Counted from the stretch's first letter, positions 40,595-48,514 are shown. The stretch: 64,000 bases of DNA from CAYLXC01 sp964387865 (GCA_964387865.1 CAYLXC010000001.1:1-64000); one strand, 5' to 3'. Program-made: numbers and translations. Notes: generated from the letters alone by a model not told the origin.

Positions 40595-41281
40595 ATGAAA
40601 AATTTGGATGTTCCAAAAGACAATAGCGATAAAAAGGAAAATGTAAACATTCCGATAAACGGGGTCGCAGTTGAAGGAGTATTGAGAATTCCGCACAATC
40701 CACGCGGGATAATTTTATTTGCTCACGGAAGCGGCAGCGGTAGGCACAGCGCAAGGAATAATTTTGTAGCATCCATTTTAAGGCAAGCAAGAGTTGCCAG
40801 TTTGCTTTTTGATTTATTGACAGAAGAAGAGGATTTGATTTATGAAAACAGATTTGATATTGAACTTTTGACAAAAAGACTGACCTTTGCAACAAACTGG
40901 GCTAGAAAACAGCCTGAAACTGGAAACTTAAAGGTCGGTTATTTCGGCGCCTCAACCGGAGCTGCAGCTGCGCTAAAAGCTGCAGCCAGAATTGGTTCGG
41001 ATATCAGGGCTATTGTTTCCAGAGGAGGAAGGCCGGATCTTGCAATGGATGAAATAGAAAACGTGAAATCCCCAACGCTTCTTATAGTTGGTGAAAATGA
41101 TCCAAAGGTTATTGAGCTCAACAATATTGCTTTTCAATCACTCAACACTACGAAAAGAGTGGAAATTGTTCCGGGAGCCACCCATCTTTTTGAAGAAACA
41201 GGCACTTTGGAAAAGACAGCTGAACTTGCTAGAGATTGGTTTAAGAAATACTTAGTTCATGATAAAAAGGGAAACATTTAA
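40595..41281 (+). CDS. Alpha/beta hydrolase (dienelactone hydrolase-like)
   Basis: A 228-residue serine hydrolase. The oxyanion loop HGSGSGRHSARN is at about residue 49, the nucleophile in GASTGA (about 119), Asp in GENDPKV and His in ATHLFEE. The substrate is unknown. It precedes archease by 9 bp and is probably in one transcript with archease, rtcB and the MBL hydrolase. Confidence 0.85.
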   Translation: MKNLDVPKDNSDKKENVNIPINGVAVEGVLRIPHNPRGIILFAHGSGSGRHSARNNFVASILRQARVASLLFDLLTEEEDLIYENRFDIELLTKRLTFATNWARKQPETGNLKVGYFGASTGAAAALKAAARIGSDIRAIVSRGGRPDLAMDEIENVKSPTLLIVGENDPKVIELNNIAFQSLNTTKRVEIVPGATHLFEETGTLEKTAELARDWFKKYLVHDKKGNI

Positions 41282-41290
41282 AGTAATCTA

Positions 41291-41707
41291 ATGAAAAGGT
41301 TTGAAATTGTCCCCCATGTTGCTGATGTAAGAATTAAGCTTGAGGCTGATAATTTGCAGGATCTTTTTGAAACAGCGTTGGAGGGTATGGATGAAATATT
41401 GAAAAAGGGATTTTGCAAAAGACTTATGAAGAACCTACTTAAATTAGAGCTTGATATTTCATCACCTGATATTACATCACTTCTTATTGATTTGTTATCA
41501 GATATCTTAACCCTATCCCACATTCACAGCACCATATTTTGTAAAGTCGTGTTTAAAGAATTCGCCACAAATTCCCTTAAGGCCATCATTTATGGAGGCA
41601 AGGTTAGAAGATTTGATGAGGACATAAAAGCAGTTTCTTACCACGAAGCAGAAGTTATTAAGAATAAAAATGGAAACTTCCAAACAAACATTATTTTCGA
41701 TATATGA
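41291..41707 (+). CDS. Archease (RtcB activator)
   Basis: A 138-residue protein with the archease layout: FEIVPHVADVRIKLEADNLQDLFETA at the N-terminus (Asp of the HTADvg motif; the usual Thr is Val), a central variable segment, VKAvTYHEAEV-like KAVSYHEAEV, and a C-terminal FDI. Archease uses ATP to speed guanylation of RtcB. Its stop overlaps the rtcB start by 4 bp, so the two are coupled. It is a little divergent but the order with RtcB makes the identity secure. Confidence 0.9.
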   Translation: MKRFEIVPHVADVRIKLEADNLQDLFETALEGMDEILKKGFCKRLMKNLLKLELDISSPDITSLLIDLLSDILTLSHIHSTIFCKVVFKEFATNSLKAIIYGGKVRRFDEDIKAVSYHEAEVIKNKNGNFQTNIIFDI

Positions 41708-43101
41708 TTACCAAAAATAATTTAAAACAAATTACACCATTTATTTGGGAAATCCCCAAAAATTTCAGGGCTGATATGAAAGTTCCTGCCAGAATTTTTG
41801 TGTCAGAAAAAATGCTGGATGAAATTTTAAAAGACAAATCTTTAGAGCAACTTATTAATGTTGCAACTCTTCCGGGAATACAAAAGTATGCTCTGGTTAT
41901 GCCGGATGCACATGAAGGGTATGGTTTTCCAATTGGTGGGGTTGCAGCTATGGAATTTCCAGATGGAATTATATCCCCGGGAGGAATTGGATATGATATA
42001 AACTGCGGAGTCAGGCTTTTAAAATCCAATCTCACGGATAAAGATTTAAACTCCCACCAAGGACTACTTGCCAAAAGGTTATTTGAAGAAATCCCCTCAG
42101 GCGTTGGCCGCGGAGGCAGACTAAAATTGGATTTTAAAAAATTAGATCAAGTTTTAAAACATGGAGCATCCTGGGTAATTACTCAAGGATACGGAGAGGA
42201 TGAAGATCTAAAGCATTTAGAATCAAAAGGATGTTTGGAAAATGCCAACCCTGATAAAGTTTCCCAACATGCCAAAGAACGAGGTATGGATCAGCTGGGG
42301 ACAATGGGCGCAGGTAACCACTTTGTAGAAGTAGACAAAGTTGATGAAATTTTTGACCCTCAGACAGCACGAATATTTGGACTGACCCAAAATCAGGTAG
42401 TTATTTTAATACACACTGGATCCAGAGGTTTGGGGCATCAGGTAGCCACAGACTACATCCGCATCATGCTTAGTTCTATGCCAAAGCATAACATAGTACT
42501 ACCGGATCGGGAGCTTGCCTGCGCCCCTCTCTCATCTGAGGAGGGAACAAGCTATTTTAATGCCATGGCCGCATCTGCCAATTTTGCCTGGGCTAACAGA
42601 CAGCTGATTACATATGAGGTAAGAAAAGTTTTCCAGGAAATGTTTAATGAAAAATTATCTATTCTTTATGATGTTGCACACAATATTGCCAAAATTGAAG
42701 AGCATGAAATCAATGGACAAATGAAGAAAGTGATAGTTCACAGAAAAGGCGCAACCAGGGCTTTCGAAAATCAGCCTGTTATTATTCCAGGGAGCATGGG
42801 TACTGCTTCATATGTTCTTTGTGGAACCAGCAAAGGGATGAAGGAATCTTTTGGCTCAAGTTGTCATGGAGCAGGAAGAACTATGTCCAGACATGAGGCA
42901 AAAAGGCAAATCTCGGGTAAGAAACTAAAAATAGAGTTGGAAAGTGAAGGAATTTTTATTCAGGCAGGATCAATTTCAGGTTTAGCGGAAGAAGCTCCAC
43001 TAGCTTATAAAGACATCCATGATGTGGTGGATGTTGTTTCAAATATAGGAATTGCCGAAAAAGTTGCAAAACTTAAACCTGTTGTTGTAATTAAAGGATA
43101 A
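41704..43101 (+). CDS. rtcB: tRNA-splicing ligase RtcB (GTP-dependent RNA ligase)
   Basis: Joins 2',3'-cyclic phosphate and 5'-OH RNA ends, using GTP and Mn2+. Conserved blocks are MPDAHEGYGFPIGGVAA, DINCGVRL (metal-binding Cys about 101), GTMGAGNHFVEVD, HTGSRGLGHQVATDY, and SSCHGAGRTMSR with the guanylated His (about 387). 465 residues, normal length. Coupled with archease upstream and followed after 5 bp by an MBL-fold hydrolase. In bacteria RtcB usually repairs RNA after damage. Confidence 0.96.
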   Translation: MITKNNLKQITPFIWEIPKNFRADMKVPARIFVSEKMLDEILKDKSLEQLINVATLPGIQKYALVMPDAHEGYGFPIGGVAAMEFPDGIISPGGIGYDINCGVRLLKSNLTDKDLNSHQGLLAKRLFEEIPSGVGRGGRLKLDFKKLDQVLKHGASWVITQGYGEDEDLKHLESKGCLENANPDKVSQHAKERGMDQLGTMGAGNHFVEVDKVDEIFDPQTARIFGLTQNQVVILIHTGSRGLGHQVATDYIRIMLSSMPKHNIVLPDRELACAPLSSEEGTSYFNAMAASANFAWANRQLITYEVRKVFQEMFNEKLSILYDVAHNIAKIEEHEINGQMKKVIVHRKGATRAFENQPVIIPGSMGTASYVLCGTSKGMKESFGSSCHGAGRTMSRHEAKRQISGKKLKIELESEGIFIQAGSISGLAEEAPLAYKDIHDVVDVVSNIGIAEKVAKLKPVVVIKG

Positions 43102-43106
43102 ATTTC

Positions 43107-43838
43107 ATGCGAAAAATATTATTCTTAGGGACCGGGGCAAGCGGTGGAACTCCAGGAATTGGGAAGTCAAAAAGATTGGAAAGTTCAGTTCTCATCAAAA
43201 GTAACAAAAATATTCTTATAGATGTAACAAGAAATTTTAATGAGCAAGCCAATAATTTCCATGATCTAGGTGCGATTCTTATAACCCACGGCCACATGGA
43301 TGCTTGCGGAGGTTTAAAACAGCTGGAAATTTGGTCTCAAAAACACAATTTAGATTCTATCCCATTATATGCTCATCAAAAAACTATTGAAACTATAAGG
43401 AAAAAATTTAAGAGTATAAAAAGTATCCAATTTTTTCCTATTTTAGAAGATAAAATATTCAACATAGGTTCATGGAAAATAAGTGCATATCAGGTACCTC
43501 ATTCCAAAGATCCCAGATTCCCAGCTTTTTCCTGGCAAATTAAGGGACTTAAAACATTTGTATTTGCATCTGATATTTCAGAGTTAACAAAAGGGTTTAA
43601 AAAGTTTTGCCAGGGAGCTGATGTTTTAATTATTGATGGAGCAACATGGAAAAGAAAAATTTTTACTCACCTTAGAATTGATAAAGATTTACCTGAGCTT
43701 TGCAGATGGAATGTTGGAAAAATCATTTTAACTCAAATTGGCAAATCAGTGCCTGCTCATGAAATTCTTGAAAAAGAAGTGAGAAAAATTTGTTCCAGAG
43801 CAATTCCTGCTTATGATAGCATGGAATTATTAATGTAA
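43107..43838 (+). CDS. MBL-fold metallohydrolase, PhnP/cyclic phosphodiesterase-like
   Basis: A 243-residue metallo-beta-lactamase fold enzyme. FLGTGASGGTPGIG is typical of the PhnP/RNase Z branch, HGHMDACGG gives the HxHxD metal site (about residue 60), and FASDISEL and DGATWKRK supply later ligands. PhnP cleaves cyclic ribose phosphates, so a role with the cyclic-phosphate ligase RtcB is attractive but unproved. It lies 5 bp after rtcB and is the last gene before a convergent flavodoxin-like gene. Confidence 0.85.
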   Translation: MRKILFLGTGASGGTPGIGKSKRLESSVLIKSNKNILIDVTRNFNEQANNFHDLGAILITHGHMDACGGLKQLEIWSQKHNLDSIPLYAHQKTIETIRKKFKSIKSIQFFPILEDKIFNIGSWKISAYQVPHSKDPRFPAFSWQIKGLKTFVFASDISELTKGFKKFCQGADVLIIDGATWKRKIFTHLRIDKDLPELCRWNVGKIILTQIGKSVPAHEILEKEVRKICSRAIPAYDSMELLM

Positions 43839-43844
43839 GAATTT

Positions 43845-44513
43845 TTACTCATATTTTGCAGACAAAAATGTGCACTCGGGAAAAGAAACACAACCATACT
43901 TAATAATCTTTGCCATTGCAGCAAGCCTTTTGCCTAAAACTTTGGCAATTTTCATGTCAGCATCCGTTAGCTCCTTATCACCTTTGTGTCCTGAAACGTA
44001 GACTGCTCCATACGGTGAGCCTGCATCAAAATCAGACCCTTCTCCCTGTATAGGATATGGAACTCCAATTGGCACCATGCCCAAGTTTAACATGGGAATC
44101 ATCAGAGAAAGTAGTGCTGCCTCTTCTCCTCCGTGCAAGCTTCCTGCTGACGTAAAAAATGCAGCGGGTTTGCCGACCATTGTCCCTTTTATAAAAACTG
44201 GAGATAGCTGATCAATAAATTGCTTAAGCTGGGAGGCAAAAGATCCGAAGTGAACCGGTGTCCCAAAAGCAACAGCATCAGAAGATGTTAAATCTTCCAA
44301 GGTAGCAACAGGAATATTTGCAAAAGTTTCTTTAGCTTTTTTAAGCTCCGGTTTACTTTCAAAAAATTCCTTTGGCAGAAGCTCCGGTACCTGTTTTATC
44401 TCAACATCTGCCCCGTTTATTTCCTTTGCTCCCTCTGCAATAAATTCGGCAAGTTTAGCAGTTTTACCAGTAAATGAGTAGAATAAAACCAAAATTTTAA
44501 ACTCATTTTCCAT
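43845..44513 (-). CDS. WrbA-like flavodoxin-fold NAD(P)H:quinone oxidoreductase
   Basis: A 222-residue flavoprotein with the FMN-binding FYSFTGKTAKLAEFIAEGA loop and FGTPVHFGSFASQLKQFID, AAFFTSAGSLHGGEE, which follow WrbA. It probably reduces quinones by two electrons and protects against oxidative stress. It is the last gene of the pentose-phosphate operon, 3 bp after a CxxC miniprotein. Confidence 0.88.
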   Translation of the reverse strand: MENEFKILVLFYSFTGKTAKLAEFIAEGAKEINGADVEIKQVPELLPKEFFESKPELKKAKETFANIPVATLEDLTSSDAVAFGTPVHFGSFASQLKQFIDQLSPVFIKGTMVGKPAAFFTSAGSLHGGEEAALLSLMIPMLNLGMVPIGVPYPIQGEGSDFDAGSPYGAVYVSGHKGDKELTDADMKIAKVLGKRLAAMAKIIKYGCVSFPECTFLSAKYE

Positions 44514-44516
44514 ATA

Positions 44517-44654
44517 TTATCTGTTCACTTTCTCCCTTACCCAACTTACCAAAATTATAAGTAGCTGGCTAAATAAAAAAAGCGTAAAATAACCTAAAAA
44601 GCCTAGGCCTGTAACCAGTCCTGACAACATGGTCGTGCAAAGTCCACAGCTCAT
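44517..44654 (-). CDS. 45-aa membrane miniprotein with N-terminal CxxC
   Basis: After AAAGGAT, an ATG at 44654 opens MSCGLCTTMLSGLVTGLGFL, followed by the helix YFTLFLFSQLLIILVSWV and a basic tail REKVNR. The CGLC at the N-terminus could be a redox or metal site. It begins 2 bp after the transketolase stop and ends 3 bp before wrbA, so it sits inside the operon. Confidence 0.8.
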   Translation of the reverse strand: MSCGLCTTMLSGLVTGLGFLGYFTLFLFSQLLIILVSWVREKVNR

Positions 44655-44656
44655 AT

Positions 44657-45670
44657 TTATCCTTTATCTTTCATTCTTAAAACATGGGTGATAGCTTTTA
44701 TAATTGCCTCTTTTGTTAACCCAAATTTTTCCAAAAGTTCATTAGGTTCACCTGATTCCCCAAACTTGTCTTCAACTCCTATAATTTTCATTGGCACCGG
44801 AAAATTCTGAGACACAACTTCAGCTACTGCTGATCCTAAACCACCATGGATTTGATGTTCCTCAACAGTTACAATTGTACCACATTCTTCTGCTGCTTTT
44901 AATATGGTATCTTTATCCAAAGGTTTAATTGTGTGGCAATTTATTACTCGAACACTTATTTTGTGCTTTTCAAGCTCTTTAGCAACCAAGAGCGATCTAT
45001 AAACCATCTGGCCACAAGCGATCACAGCTACCTGTGATCGTCCTGAGCCTGTCGAAGGACCATCCATAAAAACCTCAGCCTTCCCAATTTCAAAAGGAGT
45101 TTGCTCTGTAGTTATAACAGGCACTTTTTCCCTGGATAATCTCATATAACAAGGTTGCGGATGTCTTGCAATTGCCTGTGTTGCTTTTTTTGCCTCAATT
45201 GCATCTGTTGGGCAAACAACTACCATGTTAGGTAAAGCACGGGTTATTGCCATATCTTCCAAAGCCTGGTGGGTGGCCCCATCCGGACCAACAGAAATTC
45301 CGGCATGGCTACCAATGATTTTAACAGGCCGGTCGTTGTAGCAAATGGTGGTTCTGATTTGTTCCCAATTTCTGCCTGGAGAAAACATGGCATAGGAGGT
45401 TATAAATGGAATTTTACCAGCAGCAGCCATACCTGATGCAACTGTTGCCAGATTTTGTTCAGCTACCCCGATTTCCACAAACCGTTCCGGAAATTTTTCA
45501 GCAAAAGCCTGTGTTCTTGTGGATTCAGTTAAATCTGCACAAAGTGCGACAACATTTTTATTCTCTTCCCCAGCCAATACAAGCCCCTCCCCATACCCAT
45601 TTCTGGATGGAACCTGCTCAACATCTTCATCAAAGAGTTTAGGATTTAGGTGTGCGTTTCGATTTAACAT
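44657..45670 (-). CDS. Transketolase, C-terminal subunit
   Basis: The pyrimidine-binding and C-terminal domains of a split transketolase (337 residues): LSADLTESTRT-like ALCADLTESTRTQAFAEKFPERFVEIGVAEQN with the catalytic Glu of the thiamine site, GPDGATHQALEDMAITRAL, and VVTVEEHQIHGGLGSAVAEV. It pairs with the N-terminal subunit at 46240-47124. A good Shine-Dalgarno (AAAGGGG) precedes the ATG. In frame it carries a palindrome at 45040-45060 (PSTGSGR). An older copy of its first residues lies at 45920-45975. Confidence 0.93.
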   Translation of the reverse strand: MLNRNAHLNPKLFDEDVEQVPSRNGYGEGLVLAGEENKNVVALCADLTESTRTQAFAEKFPERFVEIGVAEQNLATVASGMAAAGKIPFITSYAMFSPGRNWEQIRTTICYNDRPVKIIGSHAGISVGPDGATHQALEDMAITRALPNMVVVCPTDAIEAKKATQAIARHPQPCYMRLSREKVPVITTEQTPFEIGKAEVFMDGPSTGSGRSQVAVIACGQMVYRSLLVAKELEKHKISVRVINCHTIKPLDKDTILKAAEECGTIVTVEEHQIHGGLGSAVAEVVSQNFPVPMKIIGVEDKFGESGEPNELLEKFGLTKEAIIKAITHVLRMKDKG

Positions 45671-45680
45671 ATAATCCCCT

Positions 45681-45709
45681 TTGACATTCGGGTTATATTC
45701 TTATATATT
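45681..45709 (+). promoter_or_regulatory. Promoter of the tRNA-like RNA
   Basis: TTGACA (45681-45686), 17-bp spacer, TATATT (45704-45709). Start expected at about 45716-45717, exactly where the 11-bp terminal stem of the RNA begins. Confidence 0.75.
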
Positions 45710-45716
45710 AAGCTTC

Positions 45717-45791
45717 GCGTGGGCCCGCCAGGTTCGGGAGCTGACCCTAAGAACGTTGGTCTCACGGGTTCGATTCCCGTCGGGTCCACGC
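45717..45791 (+). ncRNA. tRNA-like RNA, possibly a decayed tRNA
   Basis: GCGTGGGCCCG (45717-45727) pairs with CGGGTCCACGC (45781-45791) in an 11-bp terminal stem with one G-U. The T-arm ACGGGTTCGATTCCCGT is canonical. The D-arm and anticodon arm are not: U8 is missing and the space between acceptor and T-arm is only 36 nt. The length from GGGCCCG to the discriminator A is 68 nt, short for a tRNA. It has its own promoter but no following T-run. It may be a broken tRNA or an RNA that mimics one. An internal 17-nt segment (45738-45754) is complementary to the next RNA. Confidence 0.5.
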
Positions 45792-45802
45792 CTTTTAATG
45801 TA

Positions 45803-45831
45803 TTGACAATAGATGTCAAATATGGTATATT
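45803..45831 (+). promoter_or_regulatory. Promoter of a small RNA
   Basis: TTGACA (45803-45808), 17-bp spacer, TATATT (45826-45831). Both boxes are close to consensus and the start is predicted at about 45838. Confidence 0.75.
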
Positions 45832-45837
45832 AGTTAT

Positions 45838-45914
45838 TGTTCTTAGGGTCGGCTCATTGTTATTAACGAATCTGGTCAGACCACTTGTAAAACCGTCCGT
45901 AAGGGCGGTTTTTT
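45838..45914 (+). ncRNA. 77-nt small RNA complementary to the tRNA-like RNA
   Basis: Bounded by a consensus promoter and a strong terminator (stem AAAACCGTCC/GGGCGGTTTT, GTAA loop, T-run 45909-45914). Its first bases GTTCTTAGGGTCGGCTC (45839-45855) pair at 16 of 17 positions with GAGCTGACCCTAAGAAC in the tRNA-like RNA. No convincing reading frame begins within it. Confidence 0.55.
45889..45914 (+). terminator. Rho-independent terminator of the small RNA
   Basis: AAAACCGTCC, loop GTAA, GGGCGGTTTT, then T. Ten pairs with one G-U, followed by a run of T. Confidence 0.85.
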
Positions 45915-45919
45915 GGTGC

Positions 45920-45975
45920 AACAAAACATCTTCATCAAATAATTTTGGATTGAGATGAACTAAACTATTTACCAT
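45920..45975 (-). pseudogene. Remnant of an earlier transketolase C-subunit start
   Basis: ATG at 45975 overlaps the stop of the membrane gene upstream (ATGGTAA) and reads MVNSLVHLNPKLFDEDV. The intact gene starts MLNRNAHLNPKLFDEDV. The DNA has diverged (about three quarters identical) and the frame then runs into the RNA cassette. This was probably the original coupled start. Confidence 0.8.
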
Positions 45976-46247
45976 AAGTTATTCTCTCCAGTAAAAGTGG
46001 TAAAAATAATAAATCCCAATAATAGCCAAAGCGCTGAGTACAAAAGTAGCATGATTCTATTCCAAAGATTTGTCTCATTCTTAGAAACAAAGGCTTTTCC
46101 TGTTAATAATTCTGCATGAAACCTCCTTGGGCTTATAAATGAGCGACTTATTCCCCTTCCTTGAAGAAAAAACACTAAACACAAAACACCTTCTGCAAGT
46201 AAAAATATACTGAGTAATAAAAGAAATAGATCAAGTATATTATTCAT
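45969..46247 (-). CDS. Small membrane protein within the transketolase operon
   Basis: A 92-residue protein with two hydrophobic segments (LFLLLLSIFLLAEGVLCLVFFL near the N-terminus and LLLYSALWLLLGFIIFTTF near the end) separated by a basic loop (GISRSFISPRRFHAE). It overlaps the transketolase N-subunit by 8 bp and the old start of the C-subunit by 7 bp, so it is translationally coupled to both. I do not know its role. Confidence 0.65.
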   Translation of the reverse strand: MNNILDLFLLLLSIFLLAEGVLCLVFFLQGRGISRSFISPRRFHAELLTGKAFVSKNETNLWNRIMLLLYSALWLLLGFIIFTTFTGENNLW

Positions 46248-47124
46248 GTTCGCTTCTAATCTTACCTCCCAAAGTTCTTAATTCATTAAGAGCAATTTTT
46301 GCCTGTTCTGCTTTTGGTGGCTCACCTGGCATATCTGAAATTCCAGGAGGAATGCCATGCCACTTAAAATCTTTCTCCATATAATCCACACCTTTTCCTG
46401 GAATTGTATGAGCAATTATTACAACAGGTTTATTATAAATAGCCTTTGCCTCATTACAAGCAGCAATAATTTGTTCAAAATTATGCCCGTCAACCTCTAA
46501 TACATGCCAATTGAATGCCTCATATTTTTCCTTTAAAGGCTCAAGAGGCATGATATTTTCCGTAAACCCGTCAATTTGAATATTATTTCTGTCAATTATT
46601 ACCGTTAAGTTATTAAGTTTATACTTGCTGGCAAACATGACTGCTTCCCAGGTATTTCCCGCATCATGTTCACCATCTGATGTTAAACAATAAACCCACC
46701 ATTTTTTCTTATCCATAAGTCCTGCCATAGACATACCACAAGCTTGGGATAAACCAGAACCTAACGGACCTGATGTAGTTTCTACCCCAGGAAGTCCGCG
46801 ATGGGGATGCCCTTGTAATCTTGTTCCCAACTTTCTTAAAGTCTTAAGCTCAGTAATAGGAAAATAACCCGCATGAGCCAAAGTTGCATACCAGACAGGA
46901 CAAATATGCCCATTAGATAAAACTAACCTATCCCTCTCATCCCAGTCCGGCTTCGCCGGATCATGGTTTAAGACATGGAAATATAATGCTGTAAAAACAT
47001 CAGCCATCCCCAAAGGCCCTGCAGAATGGCCGGACCCAGCCGCAACAAGCATCTTGATGATATCTTGGCGGATTATGTTTGCTTTCTCTTCAAGTTTTTG
47101 AATGTCTTGATCAGTTAATGGCAT
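46240..47124 (-). CDS. Transketolase, N-terminal (thiamine-binding) subunit
   Basis: The PP domain of a split transketolase (294 residues): SAGPLGMADVFTALYFHVL, HPHRGLPGVETTSGPLGSGLSQACG, and the thiamine motif GDG-like SDGEHDAGNTWEAVMFA, then DRNNIQIDGFTENIMP. Together with the C-subunit it moves two-carbon units in the non-oxidative pentose phosphate pathway. It is separated from its partner by a membrane gene and the RNA cassette. Upstream is the LOG-family gene after 14 bp. Confidence 0.95.
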   Translation of the reverse strand: MPLTDQDIQKLEEKANIIRQDIIKMLVAAGSGHSAGPLGMADVFTALYFHVLNHDPAKPDWDERDRLVLSNGHICPVWYATLAHAGYFPITELKTLRKLGTRLQGHPHRGLPGVETTSGPLGSGLSQACGMSMAGLMDKKKWWVYCLTSDGEHDAGNTWEAVMFASKYKLNNLTVIIDRNNIQIDGFTENIMPLEPLKEKYEAFNWHVLEVDGHNFEQIIAACNEAKAIYNKPVVIIAHTIPGKGVDYMEKDFKWHGIPPGISDMPGEPPKAEQAKIALNELRTLGGKIRSEHE

Positions 47125-47138
47125 AATTTAATAATACA

Positions 47139-47765
47139 CTAGTTAGTAAAATCACCTCTGGTTGTTTTAATATGCTTATGTTCACCCTTTTCTAATTCCT
47201 CTTCAAATTGTACTATTGCATCCAAAACACCTTCCGGTGAATCTACAATTTTATACACTTCTCGCTCCTGAGATGTTATCAACATATTTTCTTCAAATGT
47301 ATTCATAATATTTTCCCAAAACTTCCCGTATAAAATTAAAGGTTTATGGTGACCGAAATATAATTTTGCCAAACCCCATGCCATTCCAAACTCAGAAATC
47401 GTTCCTGTCCCACCATTAAATACAACATAAACTTGGCCTTCCCTCATCAAAGCAACAGTCCTCTCTACGTAATTTTTAGCTTTTATTTCTATGTCAACTA
47501 AATTTTGGGGATCTCTACCCTCATAATGTATTTGTTCATCTGCTTCTAAAATTACTCCAATAACTTTTCCACCGACAGATTTTGCCCCCATTGTTGCAGC
47601 CCTCATAATTCCCGGCCCACCTCCATCCACTAAAATATACCCTGCTTCTGCTAATTTCTTGCTCACCTCATATGCATCTTTTGCAAGCTCGCTATCCAAA
47701 CTTGCATGGGAAGAACCAAATATTGTCACCTGCTCTATATTTTTAGCTTTTTTTAAATTATCCAA
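47139..47765 (-). CDS. LOG-family protein (TIGR00730-type)
   Basis: A roughly 208-residue protein of the LOG/lysine decarboxylase-like family, which hydrolyses nucleotide monophosphates such as cytokinin or AMP-type compounds. VTIFGSSHAS, VDGGGPGIMRAATMGAKSVGGKVIG and the signature NGGTGTISE are present. The frame can be read upstream into the rpe gene and a repeat (47774-47792), so the TTG at 47765 (NLKKAKNIEQ follows) is the likely start. Position suggests a link with ribose-phosphate metabolism. Confidence 0.88.
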   Translation of the reverse strand: MDNLKKAKNIEQVTIFGSSHASLDSELAKDAYEVSKKLAEAGYILVDGGGPGIMRAATMGAKSVGGKVIGVILEADEQIHYEGRDPQNLVDIEIKAKNYVERTVALMREGQVYVVFNGGTGTISEFGMAWGLAKLYFGHHKPLILYGKFWENIMNTFEENMLITSQEREVYKIVDSPEGVLDAIVQFEEELEKGEHKHIKTTRGDFTN

Positions 47766-47773
47766 ATTATTTA

Positions 47774-47792
47774 CCCTGAGTTTATCGAAGGG
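47774..47792. repeat. Repeat at the rpe stop
   Basis: CCCTGAGTTTATCGAAGGG belongs to the family at 216-234. It provides the last codons and stop of rpe (ALR then TAA) and separates rpe from the LOG gene. Confidence 0.65.
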
Positions 47793-48423
47793 CCTCCCAA
47801 AGATTTTCCAAATTCTCATCAATATCACCTTTTAAAAGATAGGAGCCTACAATCATAAAATCTACACCTGACGAAACTATTTGCTTGGCATCCGTATCTT
47901 TAACATGTCCATCCACACCCACTTTGACAGACCAATTATTAGATTTAATTTTCCTTACTTTATCTAATGCCTCTGGAATAAATGGCTGCCCTTGGAAACC
48001 TGGTTCAATAGTCATAACAAGCACTACATCTATTTTATCTATAAAGGGTTGTAGTTTTTCAATAGGTGTCTCATTATTTAATGCAAGTCCCACTTCCAAA
48101 CCCTTACTTCTTATATATTCTATGCATTTTGCTGTATCATCTTCAGCCTCAATATGAAAAATTATTCTTTCAAATCCCACTTTTACTAAATCATCAACCC
48201 GATCTAGTGGATGTGCCACCATTGGGTGAGCTTCCTTATGTAAATTAATTGGGTATTTAGCTACCATTGACGGTTCAATACTCTTATTTGGAACAAATAT
48301 ATTGTCCATGAAGTCAATATGTATCCAACCCTTTTGGAAAGAAGAAGATTGCTTATAGCGAGAAACGTCTCTTGCATAATCATCTTCAGAAGTAGAAAGT
48401 ATTGCCGGGATTATTTGTACCAT
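47782..48423 (-). CDS. rpe: Ribulose-phosphate 3-epimerase
   Basis: TIM-barrel enzyme interconverting ribulose-5-phosphate and xylulose-5-phosphate. IPAILS at the start, the metal site WIHIDFMDN (about residue 35), MTIEPGFQGQPFI, and VGVDGHV are all present. 213 residues, normal. It lies in the run with rpiB, transketolase and glutaredoxin. The last two codons and stop lie within a repeat, so the original C-terminus may have been altered. Confidence 0.94.
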   Translation of the reverse strand: MVQIIPAILSTSEDDYARDVSRYKQSSSFQKGWIHIDFMDNIFVPNKSIEPSMVAKYPINLHKEAHPMVAHPLDRVDDLVKVGFERIIFHIEAEDDTAKCIEYIRSKGLEVGLALNNETPIEKLQPFIDKIDVVLVMTIEPGFQGQPFIPEALDKVRKIKSNNWSVKVGVDGHVKDTDAKQIVSSGVDFMIVGSYLLKGDIDENLENLWEALR

Positions 48424-48430
48424 AACTTTT

Positions 48431-48511
48431 CGTCATTCCTGCGAATGCAGGAATCTAATTATAAACCTAAACTTAAATGTTTATTTGGATCCCCGCCTAC
48501 GCGGGGATGAC
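48431..48511. repeat. Palindromic repeat pair between rpe and rpiB
   Basis: GTCATTCCTGCGAATGCAGGAAT at the left and ATCCCCGCCTACGCGGGGAT at the right each form a hairpin, with the same layout as 8058-8115 but different stem bases. Confidence 0.6.
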
Positions 48512-48514
48512 AGT

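Noticed and set aside
45717..45791. Ordinary tRNA gene
   Set aside because: Acceptor and T arms fit, but D and anticodon arms are not formable at normal lengths and positions 8-9 are CC; kept as a tRNA-like RNA instead.
45664..45975. A 103-codon minus-strand gene covering the RNA cassette
   Set aside because: Only its first 17 codons resemble a protein (the old transketolase start). The rest runs antisense through the tRNA-like RNA and promoters.
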